DNA of 64,000 nt from Rheinheimera pleomorphica. Lineage in GTDB: Bacteria; Pseudomonadota; Gammaproteobacteria; Enterobacterales; Alteromonadaceae. The stretch covers positions 496,001 through 560,000 of the forward strand of contig NZ_SIRR01000003.1 of NCBI RefSeq assembly GCF_011634895.1, given 5' to 3'. Shown here one piece after another: positions 26,683 through 34,848 of this stretch; positions within the stretch are counted from its first letter, which is position 1; every line of letters begins with the position of its first letter. A program made the position numbers and the translations under genes. The notes beneath the pieces are model-generated. The model saw only the letters and a list, made by a program, of their open reading frames with translations. It was not told the origin of the DNA and did not search any database.

Positions 26683-27168
26683 TTACTCGATGTCCAGGGC
26701 GTCAGGTGACATAATAATGCCGGTACTGTCAGCATACAGATGATCGCCTGGTAAGAACGTCACGCCGGCAAAATTAACCGGCACTTCGCTTTCGCCAACG
26801 CCTTTGTCATCAGCGCCAACCGGAATAGCATTGACCGCCTGAATGCCCAGATCAAAGTCTTCCAGCAAATCTAAATCGCGTACACTGCCATAACAAACAA
26901 TGCCTTCCCAGCCATTGGTTGCGGCTAAAGAGGCTAAATCGGCATCGATAATGGCGCGGCGGGCAGACCCGCCGGCATCAATCAGCAACACCTTACCAAC
27001 GCCAGGCTCAGTGAGCATTTGGCGCACCAGGCCATTGTCTTCAAAGCATTTTACCGTGTGGATCTGACCGCCAAAAGAGCGCCGGCCACCGTAGTTGGCA
27101 AATAACGGCTCTACCACATCGACTAAATCGGCATAAAGATCACATAATTCTGAGGTGTTGTATTCCAT
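26683..27168 (-). CDS. rraA: RNase E activity regulator RraA
   Basis: RraA is a ring-shaped trimer that binds RNase E and dampens mRNA decay. The 161 residues match E. coli length and sequence: [35 protein letters not shown], the loop [13 protein letters not shown] and [10 protein letters not shown]. It precedes hutG by 14 bases. In E. coli it follows menA; here it has been joined to hutG instead. Family members elsewhere have aldolase-like activity, but the typical E. coli-like sequence argues for the RNase E role. Confidence 0.95.
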   Translation of the reverse strand: MEYNTSELCDLYADLVDVVEPLFANYGGRRSFGGQIHTVKCFEDNGLVRQMLTEPGVGKVLLIDAGGSARRAIIDADLASLAATNGWEGIVCYGSVRDLDLLEDFDLGIQAVNAIPVGADDKGVGESEVPVNFAGVTFLPGDHLYADSTGIIMSPDALDIE

Positions 27169-27334
27169 CAGTTACTCCGGCATGCAGGGACGTTGTTCCT
27201 CAGTATAGCGCCGACTGGATTAAGCTCAAACACTTATTATTATTAGCTTTTCCAATGCTTGTACTGGCTACTGTATTGTCGGCAGGCCAGATTATTTGCT
27301 AAGGTGTGGCCAGATGTCTTAACCGGTAATCATA

Positions 27335-29335
27335 GTGGCTGCTGAAATCTTTGCCAGACTCGCAATTTACCTGACCCAGGTCGGCGTAGCCTTGTTGCTT
27401 AGCCTGCTACTGTGGAACCTTAGCCGGATTTATCAGCAGGCCTATATTCGCTCGTGGTTTGTTGCGCTGCTGGCGTTTTCTGCCTATCAATTGGCCATTT
27501 TACTACAGTGGTTGCTGGGAACAGCGTCGCTGTTGATGCAGCTGTTACAGTTTATCACGGTGACCGGCAGCTACACTTTTGCGGTGTTTTTATTGCGCGG
27601 TATGATGCAAACACGCCGCACGGCTGTGCCGCCCTGGGTGAGCATTGGGCCGCGTAAAATACTGATATTGCTTAGTATTGTCGGTATCGTCACCGTATTG
27701 CCTTTTATGCTGGTCTCCACCTCCAGTGACTGGCGTGAATATTTTCAGGTGTATCTGCGTTTGCTGCTAATGGGCGTAATGCTGTTAAGTGCGGCGGTAA
27801 GCCTGGTGCAACGGATGGAGCAATCGCAAGGGCAGCGGCTGGCGGCGGTGACCATGCTGCTGTGGGGACTATTATATATTGTTTTCACGGTCTGGCGTTT
27901 GCTCAGTGCAGAGCAAATGTCGAATGTGCAACTGACATTAGCGTATAAATGCGTTGAGTTGTTCTTACTGTGCTGTTTGGGGCTGGCGCTGCTGATTTGG
28001 CTGCATGAACATGAGCGCAGTGCCAATATGCAGCTGACAGAGAAAGCGCGTTATCTGAACCGCTATGATCAGCTAACCGGGGCACTAAACCGTGATGCGC
28101 TGTTGTTACAGTTACAGGAGAAACTGCAACAGCCGGCGGCCGAGCCGCTGTACTTGCTGATGCTGGGGCTGGATAAATTTAAAACCATTAATGAATCCGC
28201 CGGGTTAAAACAGGGCGATTTATTGCTGCGGCAGTTAAATCAACGCTTTGAAAACAGCATTTTAAAACCGGCGTTGATCGCGCGTACCGGTGGCGATATT
28301 TTTGCGCTGGCACTGGCAGATATTCACAATAACAGTCAACTGCAGTTTGCACTGCGGCATTTGCAACAGTTGGTTGAAAAACGCTTTGATACTGTCGCCG
28401 GCCCGCTGCAGCTCAGTTGCACTATAGGTATTGCCTGCGCGCCAATGGATGCAGACAGTGCGGAGCGTTTGCTGCAAAAGGCCAATATTGCCTTTCATCA
28501 GGCAAAGCGCTTGCAGGCCAGGCATCTGGCATACCAGGCGGGTATGGAAGATGAATCGACACGTTTACTCAGCTGGGAAACTGAGTTGCTATCTGCGATG
28601 CAAAATGACGAATTGATATTGTACTTTCAACCGCAAATTAACTTGCGTGATAACAAACTGGACGCGTTCGAAGTGCTGGTGCGTTGGCAGCACCCGCAAA
28701 AAGGTTTTTTAATGCCCGGCCAGTTTTTACCTTTTGTTGAGCAGTTGGGGCTCAGTAGACAACTCGATTTTTGGGTACTTAAAAAAGCCGTACAAACCAT
28801 CAGCCAGTGGCGACAGTCGGCGTTGCAAGTGCCATTGGCCGTCAATATGTCGCCGTTGCATTTTCAGCAGGATGGCTTAAAGCAGCAGATCCAGCAATTA
28901 TTGCTGCAATATAGTGTATCGCCTGAGTTGCTGGAGCTGGAAATCACTGAAAATACTGCTATGCATGATATGGAAAAAGGCTCTAACCATGTGCTGGAAC
29001 TGCAGCAGATGGGCATACGGGTGTCTATTGATGATTTTGGCACAGGTTACTCCTCGCTGGCGTATTTACGCCGGATGCCGATTGATAAAATAAAGATTGA
29101 CCGCAGTTTCGTCATGGATATGGCGGGCAACGACTCTGATATGATGATCGTCAAAACCATGATCAAGCTGGCACATGGCCTGGGCAAACGTATTCTGGCG
29201 GAAGGTGTTGAAACTGCAGTGCAGCTGCAGTTGCTGCAGGGGATGTCTTGTGATGCGGTGCAGGGTTACTTTATCGCAAAGCCTTTGTCAGAGCCGGATG
29301 CGCAGGCTTTTGCCCGGCAACAGGTGTCATTGTAG
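27335..29335 (+). CDS. Multi-pass membrane GGDEF/EAL protein, probable phosphodiesterase
   Basis: GTG 27335 is the first start after an in-frame stop at 27320; the ribosome-binding site is weak. The 666 residues begin with about seven membrane helices (10-30, 41-62, 68-90, 108-126, 138-158, 168-188, 203-222), then GGDEF (240-400) and EAL (410-660). The cyclase motif reads GGDIF (319-323), losing the catalytic glutamate; the EAL motif reads EVL (446-448), and DDFGTG (566-571), KIDRSF, AEGVET and QGYFIAKPL are intact. A phosphodiesterase sensing a membrane or small-molecule signal is likely. Confidence 0.87.
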   Translation: MAAEIFARLAIYLTQVGVALLLSLLLWNLSRIYQQAYIRSWFVALLAFSAYQLAILLQWLLGTASLLMQLLQFITVTGSYTFAVFLLRGMMQTRRTAVPPWVSIGPRKILILLSIVGIVTVLPFMLVSTSSDWREYFQVYLRLLLMGVMLLSAAVSLVQRMEQSQGQRLAAVTMLLWGLLYIVFTVWRLLSAEQMSNVQLTLAYKCVELFLLCCLGLALLIWLHEHERSANMQLTEKARYLNRYDQLTGALNRDALLLQLQEKLQQPAAEPLYLLMLGLDKFKTINESAGLKQGDLLLRQLNQRFENSILKPALIARTGGDIFALALADIHNNSQLQFALRHLQQLVEKRFDTVAGPLQLSCTIGIACAPMDADSAERLLQKANIAFHQAKRLQARHLAYQAGMEDESTRLLSWETELLSAMQNDELILYFQPQINLRDNKLDAFEVLVRWQHPQKGFLMPGQFLPFVEQLGLSRQLDFWVLKKAVQTISQWRQSALQVPLAVNMSPLHFQQDGLKQQIQQLLLQYSVSPELLELEITENTAMHDMEKGSNHVLELQQMGIRVSIDDFGTGYSSLAYLRRMPIDKIKIDRSFVMDMAGNDSDMMIVKTMIKLAHGLGKRILAEGVETAVQLQLLQGMSCDAVQGYFIAKPLSEPDAQAFARQQVSL

Positions 29336-29390
29336 TGTCATAAAGCCGCGTTAGTCTGGTCTGCGTCACTACTGACGACGAGGCAAGGCT

Positions 29391-29915
29391 ATGCTGCTGA
29401 AACGCTTAGAGCAATGGGATCAGGCATCGTTCTGTCGCCTGTTCAGCCACAGTTCTTCAAAACTGGCATTACAGGCCAGTTTCTGGTTGTCGAAAACGGC
29501 CGACGGGCCCTGCTACCTGCTACTGGCACTGATGTTATTGTTGCTGGAAAATGAACACGCTACTGCTTTTAGCGTGCTGTTGTTATGCAGCTTTGCACTG
29601 GAACTACCCTTGTACTTGTTGTTGAAAAACAGCATTAAGCGGGCCCGGCCTGCTGATGTACTGACTGCTTTTATTCATGCCCATATTATTCCCTCTGATC
29701 GGTTCAGCCTGCCGTCCGGCCATACCGCTGGTGCTTTTGTCCTGGTAAGTGCTATTGCGCTGTATTATCCGTTATGGTTGCCGCTGGCGCTAAGTTGGGC
29801 CCTGGCCATTGGCCTGTCACGCATCATGCTGGGCGTGCATTTTCCGCTGGATGTGATAGCTGGCGCGGTTTTGGGGGCAGGTAGCGGCATAATTGCTGCT
29901 GTTTTACTCAAATAA
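29391..29915 (+). CDS. PAP2-family membrane phosphatase
   Basis: A 174-residue membrane protein with the three acid-phosphatase motifs of the PAP2 superfamily: KNSIKRARP near residue 80, PSGHT near 109, and SRIMLGVHFPLD near 143. About five membrane helices flank them. Family members dephosphorylate undecaprenyl pyrophosphate, phosphatidic acid or phosphatidylglycerophosphate; the substrate cannot be told from sequence. AGG-CAAGG lies just before ATG. It follows the GGDEF/EAL gene by 55 bases. Confidence 0.85.
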   Translation: MLLKRLEQWDQASFCRLFSHSSSKLALQASFWLSKTADGPCYLLLALMLLLLENEHATAFSVLLLCSFALELPLYLLLKNSIKRARPADVLTAFIHAHIIPSDRFSLPSGHTAGAFVLVSAIALYYPLWLPLALSWALAIGLSRIMLGVHFPLDVIAGAVLGAGSGIIAAVLLK

Positions 29916-29997
29916 GCCGGCAAAGCAAAAATTATCGCGGTTTTTGCCAAACGCTGGTCTATCATCAAAATAGTTGTTAACAAAACGGATGACAGTG

Positions 29998-31857
29998 ATG
30001 AGTGGCTTACGGCGTTTATCAATTAAACAGCGGTTATTTATTAATGGCGGTGCTTTGGTCGTGGCAATGACCATAATGCTGTTGATCTTGTTCTATCAAA
30101 GCGCACAACTGACCAGTTTGGCCAGAACACAGCAACTGGTAGAGCAAATCAGTGCCGATGTGCTGATGTTCCGCCGCCATGAAAAAGACTTTATGATGCG
30201 CACCGATCTGAAGTACTTGCAGCGCTGGCAACAGCATTACCAGCAAATGGCGCAGCGTAGTCGCGAATTAATGACCTTGCTGCAGCGCCATGCTATTGAC
30301 CAACAGCCTTTGCAAAGCTTTCTGCAACTGACCTCAAGCTATCAGCAGAGTTTTAATCAATTAGTTCAGCAGCAGCAGGTTATTGGCCTGCAATATAATG
30401 CGGGTTTACTCGGCGAGTTTCGCCAGGCGACGCATCAGCTGGAACAGCGCTTTGACATACTGGGGCGGGATGATCTAACCGTGCTGTTGTTGCAGTTACG
30501 CCGGGCTGAGAAAGACTTTTTATTGCGTAAAGATCTGGCGTATGCAGAGCAGTTTGACAAGCTAATTTTACAATTAAACCAGCAGCTTAATGGTGATAAT
30601 GACAGCCAGCGGCTGGCGCAGCTATATCAGCAACAATTTGCTGCCTTAGTCAAGGCGATGCAGCAGCTGGGGCTGGATGAAACGCAAGGCGTCACCGGCG
30701 TTATGCGTAAAGCGATTCAAGGCACCGAAGGTAGCCTGCAGGCATTATCGTCGCAAACAGGCCAGGCGATAACCGCTGCCGTAGCGTCAACCCAACAGCT
30801 GGCTATTGCCGTGTTTGTGCTGGTGCTGGTGTCGGTTTTACTGCTAGTTGTGCTGACCAGCCGCAGTATTTTGCGCCCGGTAATGGAAGTGTGTCAGGCG
30901 ATTGGTCTTATCCGGGCCAATAACGATTTTCGTATGCGGGTCGCTGTTGCCGGTAAAGATGAGATGACCAGGCTTGCGACCGATTTTAATGCCATGCTGG
31001 GCGATTTTCAGGATTTGATTAAAACAGTGAATCAGGCGCTGGAAATGCTCGACCAGGCCACTAACGAGCTGGCTCAGTCTACTGCTGATACCAGCCGCGG
31101 TATGCAGCAGCAACAAAATGAAACCGATATGGTGGCTACCGCCGTGACGGAAATGGGTGCCACCATCAATGAAATTGCAGCGAATACGGAAACCACTGCT
31201 GCCAAAGCCGAGGCTACCAATCAAAATGCGCAAAGCGGCCGCACTGAAGTGCAGCAAACGGTGCAACGCATTAACCAGTTGTCAGAGCGGCTGCAAAATG
31301 CCACTAATGTAGTGGCCGAGCTGGAAATAGATAGCCAAACCATAGGCTCAGTGCTGGATGTGATCCGCGCTATTGCTGAGCAAACTAATTTACTGGCGTT
31401 AAATGCCGCGATAGAAGCTGCCAGAGCCGGCGAGCAGGGCCGGGGCTTTGCCGTGGTGGCCGATGAGGTACGAAATCTGGCAATGCGCACCCAGGATTCG
31501 ACCCGGCAAATAGAAAGTATTGTCGGCGGCCTGCAGGGGCGCACGCACAATATCGTGCAGGTAATACAGGATTGCCGGCAGCAGGGTGAAGACAGTGCCG
31601 GGCAAGCCAATGTGGCGATGCAGTTACTCAGTGACATCACCAGCGACGTTACCAATATTATGGATATGACCACACAGATTGCCGCTGCCATTGAACAGCA
31701 AAGCCATGTGGCGGCCGAAGTGAATCAGAATGTGGTGAAAATACGTGACTTGTCAGATGAAACCTATGGCCATGCCAGACATAACGCCAGTATCAGTGAA
31801 GAGGTGGCGCAGCAAGCCGCGCGTTTACATCAGACCGTCGATCGGTTTCAGGCTTAA
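29998..31857 (+). CDS. Methyl-accepting chemotaxis protein with HBM-type sensor
   Basis: I start at ATG 29998 (MSGLRRLSIKQRL), with GGA 8 bases upstream; TTG 29974 and ATG 29989 are alternatives. The 619 residues hold a membrane helix at about 15-35 and a periplasmic helical sensor carrying the signature RRxEKDFxxRxD twice (RRHEKDFMMRTD and RRAEKDFLLRKD), which marks the helical bimodular (HBM) domain known from McpS. A second helix, HAMP and the signalling tip [20 protein letters not shown] follow. HBM receptors characterised so far sense organic acids; the ligand here is unknown. Confidence 0.9.
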   Translation: MSGLRRLSIKQRLFINGGALVVAMTIMLLILFYQSAQLTSLARTQQLVEQISADVLMFRRHEKDFMMRTDLKYLQRWQQHYQQMAQRSRELMTLLQRHAIDQQPLQSFLQLTSSYQQSFNQLVQQQQVIGLQYNAGLLGEFRQATHQLEQRFDILGRDDLTVLLLQLRRAEKDFLLRKDLAYAEQFDKLILQLNQQLNGDNDSQRLAQLYQQQFAALVKAMQQLGLDETQGVTGVMRKAIQGTEGSLQALSSQTGQAITAAVASTQQLAIAVFVLVLVSVLLLVVLTSRSILRPVMEVCQAIGLIRANNDFRMRVAVAGKDEMTRLATDFNAMLGDFQDLIKTVNQALEMLDQATNELAQSTADTSRGMQQQQNETDMVATAVTEMGATINEIAANTETTAAKAEATNQNAQSGRTEVQQTVQRINQLSERLQNATNVVAELEIDSQTIGSVLDVIRAIAEQTNLLALNAAIEAARAGEQGRGFAVVADEVRNLAMRTQDSTRQIESIVGGLQGRTHNIVQVIQDCRQQGEDSAGQANVAMQLLSDITSDVTNIMDMTTQIAAAIEQQSHVAAEVNQNVVKIRDLSDETYGHARHNASISEEVAQQAARLHQTVDRFQA

Positions 31858-31884
31858 GCCAGGTGTTTGCGCCGGTTTTAGCGG

Positions 31885-32271
31885 CTAGGGCTGAAACTTG
31901 ATACTAATTAAACTATCACGCTGCGCGTTTATCGCGCGCAGCTGTTGCAGGTAGTCTTGCCACAACGCCTGTTGTTGCTCAGCCAGTTGTTTCAGATAGC
32001 TCCAGCTATAAATGCCACTGTCGTGGCCATCATCAAACACCAGTTTTATCGCGTAATGGCCGACAGGCAGCAGTTTACTGATAGCGACCTGCTTTTTATT
32101 CGTGACCAGTTTCGGTTTGCCGTGGCCACGTACTTCAGCCGACGGCGAGAACACCCGTAAAAACTCGGCGCTGAAACCGGCGCTGTCGCCATTGCTGAAG
32201 CTGACATCTAACTGCCGGCTGCGCTGATGGTAGTGCAACCGGCTGACAACGACTGGCTCGCTGTTTTGCAT
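31885..32271 (-). CDS. DUF971-domain protein
   Basis: A 128-residue protein of the DUF971 family, which resembles the N-terminal domain of gamma-butyrobetaine hydroxylase. Core features are LHYHQRSRQLDVSFSNG, the segment FSAEFLRVFSPSAEVRGHG and DDGHDSGIYSWSYL. Its ATG shares a base with the hslU stop (TAATG), so it is translationally coupled to hslVU; the same linkage is common in gammaproteobacteria. Function unknown; some relatives have been linked to Fe-S biogenesis. Confidence 0.87.
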   Translation of the reverse strand: MQNSEPVVVSRLHYHQRSRQLDVSFSNGDSAGFSAEFLRVFSPSAEVRGHGKPKLVTNKKQVAISKLLPVGHYAIKLVFDDGHDSGIYSWSYLKQLAEQQQALWQDYLQQLRAINAQRDSLISIKFQP

Positions 32272-33605
32272 TACAAAATAAACCGGCTTAAGTCGTCGTC
32301 TTTTACCAGTGCGCCTAAGTGTTTTTCTACATAGGCGGCATCAACTTCGATATGTTCACCGGCGTGATCCGCTGCGTCATAAGAAATTTCTTCCAGCAAG
32401 CGCTCCATTACGGTGTACAGGCGACGGGCGCCGATATTTTCTGTGGTTTCGTTAACTTGCCAGGCGGCGGCGGCCAGGCTTTTGATGCCGTCGTTGCTAA
32501 AGGTTAAGTTCACGCCCTCGGTGGCCAGCATGGCAATAGATTGCTCGGTTAAAGAGGCTTTGGGCTCTGTTAAGATGCGTTCAAAATCGGCGGCACTTAA
32601 GGCTTCCAGCTCAACGCGGATCGGCAGACGGCCTTGCAGCTCGGGCACTAAATCCGACGGCTTACTCATTTGAAATGCGCCAGAGGCGATAAACAGAATA
32701 TGATCGGTTTTAACCATGCCGTGTTTGGTATTGACGGTGCAGCCTTCAATCAGCGGTAATAAATCGCGCTGTACCCCTTCGCGAGATACGTCCGGGCCAC
32801 TGGTTTCACCGCGTTTGCAGATCTTGTCAATCTCATCGAGAAACACGATACCGTTTTGCTCTACGGCTTCCAGCGCCTGTGCTTTCAGCTCTTCCGGGTT
32901 CACCAGTTTGGCGGCTTCTTCTTCAATCAGCTGTTTTAGCGCATCTTTAATTTTCAGCTTACGTTTTTTCTTTTTATCCTGACCCAGGCTTTGAAACATG
33001 CTTTGCAGCTGCGACGTCATCTCTTCCATGCCCGGAGGTGCCATAATTTCTACACCGATATTCGGCTGGGCTAAGTCGAGCTCGATATCTTTGTCATCCA
33101 GTTGACCTTCGCGCAGTTTTTTACGAAAAATTTGCCGGGTATTGCTATCTGCGGCCGGCTTGTTGTCCGCATCGCTCCAGCTGTCTTTGGCTGGCGGTAG
33201 CAGTACATCTAAGATGCGCTCTTCTGCTGCTTCTTCGGCGCGAAAGCGGTTTTTTTCAATGGCCTGTTCACGAAACATCTTTACCGCGCTGTCGGTCAAG
33301 TCACGGATAATGCTTTCGACTTCTTTGCCAACATAGCCCACTTCAGTGAACTTGGTTGCTTCGACTTTAATAAAAGGCGCATTGGCCAGCTTCGCCAGAC
33401 GGCGGGCAATTTCAGTTTTACCGACGCCGGTTGGGCCAATCATCAGGATATTTTTCGGTGTAATTTCCTGGCGCAGCGCCGCATCAAGCTGCATACGGCG
33501 CCAACGGTTACGCAGCGCAATAGCAACAGCACGTTTAGCGTTATTCTGGCCGATAATATGCCGGTCCAGCTCATGGACGATTTCTCTTGGGGTCATGTCA
33601 GACAT
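32271..33605 (-). CDS. hslU: ATP-dependent protease ATPase subunit HslU
   Basis: HslU is the AAA+ unfoldase hexamer that feeds the HslV peptidase. 444 residues (E. coli 443): Walker [14 protein letters not shown], pore loop GYVGKE, an inserted I-domain, Walker [11 protein letters not shown] and the C-terminal RFIL tail that docks on HslV. It begins with [20 protein letters not shown], as usual. It follows hslV after 12 bases. Confidence 0.98.
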   Translation of the reverse strand: MSDMTPREIVHELDRHIIGQNNAKRAVAIALRNRWRRMQLDAALRQEITPKNILMIGPTGVGKTEIARRLAKLANAPFIKVEATKFTEVGYVGKEVESIIRDLTDSAVKMFREQAIEKNRFRAEEAAEERILDVLLPPAKDSWSDADNKPAADSNTRQIFRKKLREGQLDDKDIELDLAQPNIGVEIMAPPGMEEMTSQLQSMFQSLGQDKKKKRKLKIKDALKQLIEEEAAKLVNPEELKAQALEAVEQNGIVFLDEIDKICKRGETSGPDVSREGVQRDLLPLIEGCTVNTKHGMVKTDHILFIASGAFQMSKPSDLVPELQGRLPIRVELEALSAADFERILTEPKASLTEQSIAMLATEGVNLTFSNDGIKSLAAAAWQVNETTENIGARRLYTVMERLLEEISYDAADHAGEHIEVDAAYVEKHLGALVKDDDLSRFIL

Positions 33606-33617
33606 CAGGGTACCTGC

Positions 33618-34136
33618 CTATAATTCTTCAATGGTCTGGTGCTGGTTAGTGTAAACGCAGATATTGCCGGCAATCGTCAGGCTTTTTTCTACGATGTCAC
33701 GTGCACTTAAGTCAGTATTCTGCAGTAAGGCGGTTGCCGCAGCCTGGGCGTAAGGGCCGCCACTGCCAATAGCAATCAGGTCGTGTTCAGGCTGCACCAC
33801 GTCACCGTTGCCGGTAATGATCAGTGAGGTATTGGCATCGGCTACCGCCAGCAGGGCTTCCAGTTTGCGTAGCATGCGGTCGGTGCGCCAGTCTTTGGCC
33901 AGCTCGACGGCAGCACGCATTAAATGGCCCTGATGGAGCTCCAGCTTGGCTTCAAAACGTTCAAATAGGGTAAAGGCGTCGGCGGTACCGCCGGCGAAAC
34001 CGGCGATCACTTTGTTGTTGTACAGGCGGCGTACTTTACGGGCATTGCCTTTCATTACGGTGTTGCCAAGTGAAACCTGGCCATCACCGCCGATGGCAAC
34101 GTGGCCATCGCGGCGGACAGAAACAATAGTGGTCAT
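33618..34136 (-). CDS. hslV: ATP-dependent protease peptidase subunit HslV
   Basis: The dodecameric threonine peptidase of the HslVU protease. After removal of Met1 the catalytic Thr is exposed ([20 protein letters not shown]). 172 residues, near the E. coli 176. [17 protein letters not shown] and [13 protein letters not shown] are family blocks. A candidate sigma-32 promoter sits in the short gap after ftsN, matching heat-shock control known for this operon. Confidence 0.98.
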   Translation of the reverse strand: MTTIVSVRRDGHVAIGGDGQVSLGNTVMKGNARKVRRLYNNKVIAGFAGGTADAFTLFERFEAKLELHQGHLMRAAVELAKDWRTDRMLRKLEALLAVADANTSLIITGNGDVVQPEHDLIAIGSGGPYAQAAATALLQNTDLSARDIVEKSLTIAGNICVYTNQHQTIEEL

Positions 34137-34171
34137 GAATAAGCCCTGTGGCGTAATTAACTTAACGCCTT

Positions 34172-34200
34172 AAGTGTGGCTGCATCAGGTTAATTTCAAG
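34172..34200 (-). promoter_or_regulatory. Candidate sigma-32 heat-shock promoter of hslVU
   Basis: On the minus strand CTTGAAA, then exactly 14 bases, then CCACACTT. The -35 element is a perfect match to the sigma-32 consensus and overlaps the ftsN stop codon; the -10 matches CCCCATNT at five of seven fixed positions. It lies 36-64 bases before the hslV ATG. Confidence 0.65.
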
Positions 34201-34762
34201 ACCAGTTCCAGATCTGGCAGGTATTTATGCTTTGCTCGCGTAAGCGGTTGCGGTCGGCGGTGGCCTGGCGTTTTGATTCGTATGGCCCAAGCACTACCCG
34301 GTACCAAACGCCGTTGCTACCTTCAGTGCGGCGCACTTCTGAGCTAAAGCCGACAAAAGCGATCTGTGCTTTCATCGCTTCTGCCTGCTTTTGCTCACGG
34401 AAAGAGCCGCATTGCATCTGATAAGGGCCACCGGTTTGCTGCTGTTCGGCAACGTCGACTTTAACCTCTTTATTTTCCAGCTCTTTTATATACTGGTAAG
34501 GCTCCTGCGCCGGTTTAGCCGGTAGCTCGTCTTTTTTCGCCGGGCTTGGCACCGGTTTAGCCGGCGTCACGGTAACGGCGGGTTGCTGATTTAAAAACCA
34601 TAGAAAATACACAAAGCCACTGATCAGCAAAGCGGTAACAATTAATAACAGCCAGGGTTTTGCTGTGCTGCCGGAGCTGGCCGCGCTGTTTTTACGGGCA
34701 GGGCGGCGACTGGCCGGTTTGGTTTTAGGCCGGCTGGCTTTGACATAGTCTTTTTGTGGCAT
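34196..34762 (-). CDS. ftsN: Cell-division protein FtsN
   Basis: FtsN is the late divisome protein that triggers septal peptidoglycan synthesis. The 188 residues show a basic cytoplasmic tail, one membrane helix at about 37-58, a Pro/Ala/Lys-rich periplasmic linker and a C-terminal SPOR domain (about 110-188) that binds denuded glycan strands (YQMQCGSFREQKQAEAMKAQ). It is shorter than E. coli FtsN (319) because the linker is reduced. The SPOR domain has two cysteines (in MQCGSF and NTCQIW), as in E. coli. It sits between priA and hslV. Confidence 0.92.
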   Translation of the reverse strand: MPQKDYVKASRPKTKPASRRPARKNSAASSGSTAKPWLLLIVTALLISGFVYFLWFLNQQPAVTVTPAKPVPSPAKKDELPAKPAQEPYQYIKELENKEVKVDVAEQQQTGGPYQMQCGSFREQKQAEAMKAQIAFVGFSSEVRRTEGSNGVWYRVVLGPYESKRQATADRNRLREQSINTCQIWNWS

Positions 34763-34848
34763 AAGGAGGCGGTTACTCTTACTTCAGCGTTGGCGGCTAT
34801 TCTACAAGGTTGCACAGAAAAAGAAACCTGACGGCCGTCCCGGTTTGG

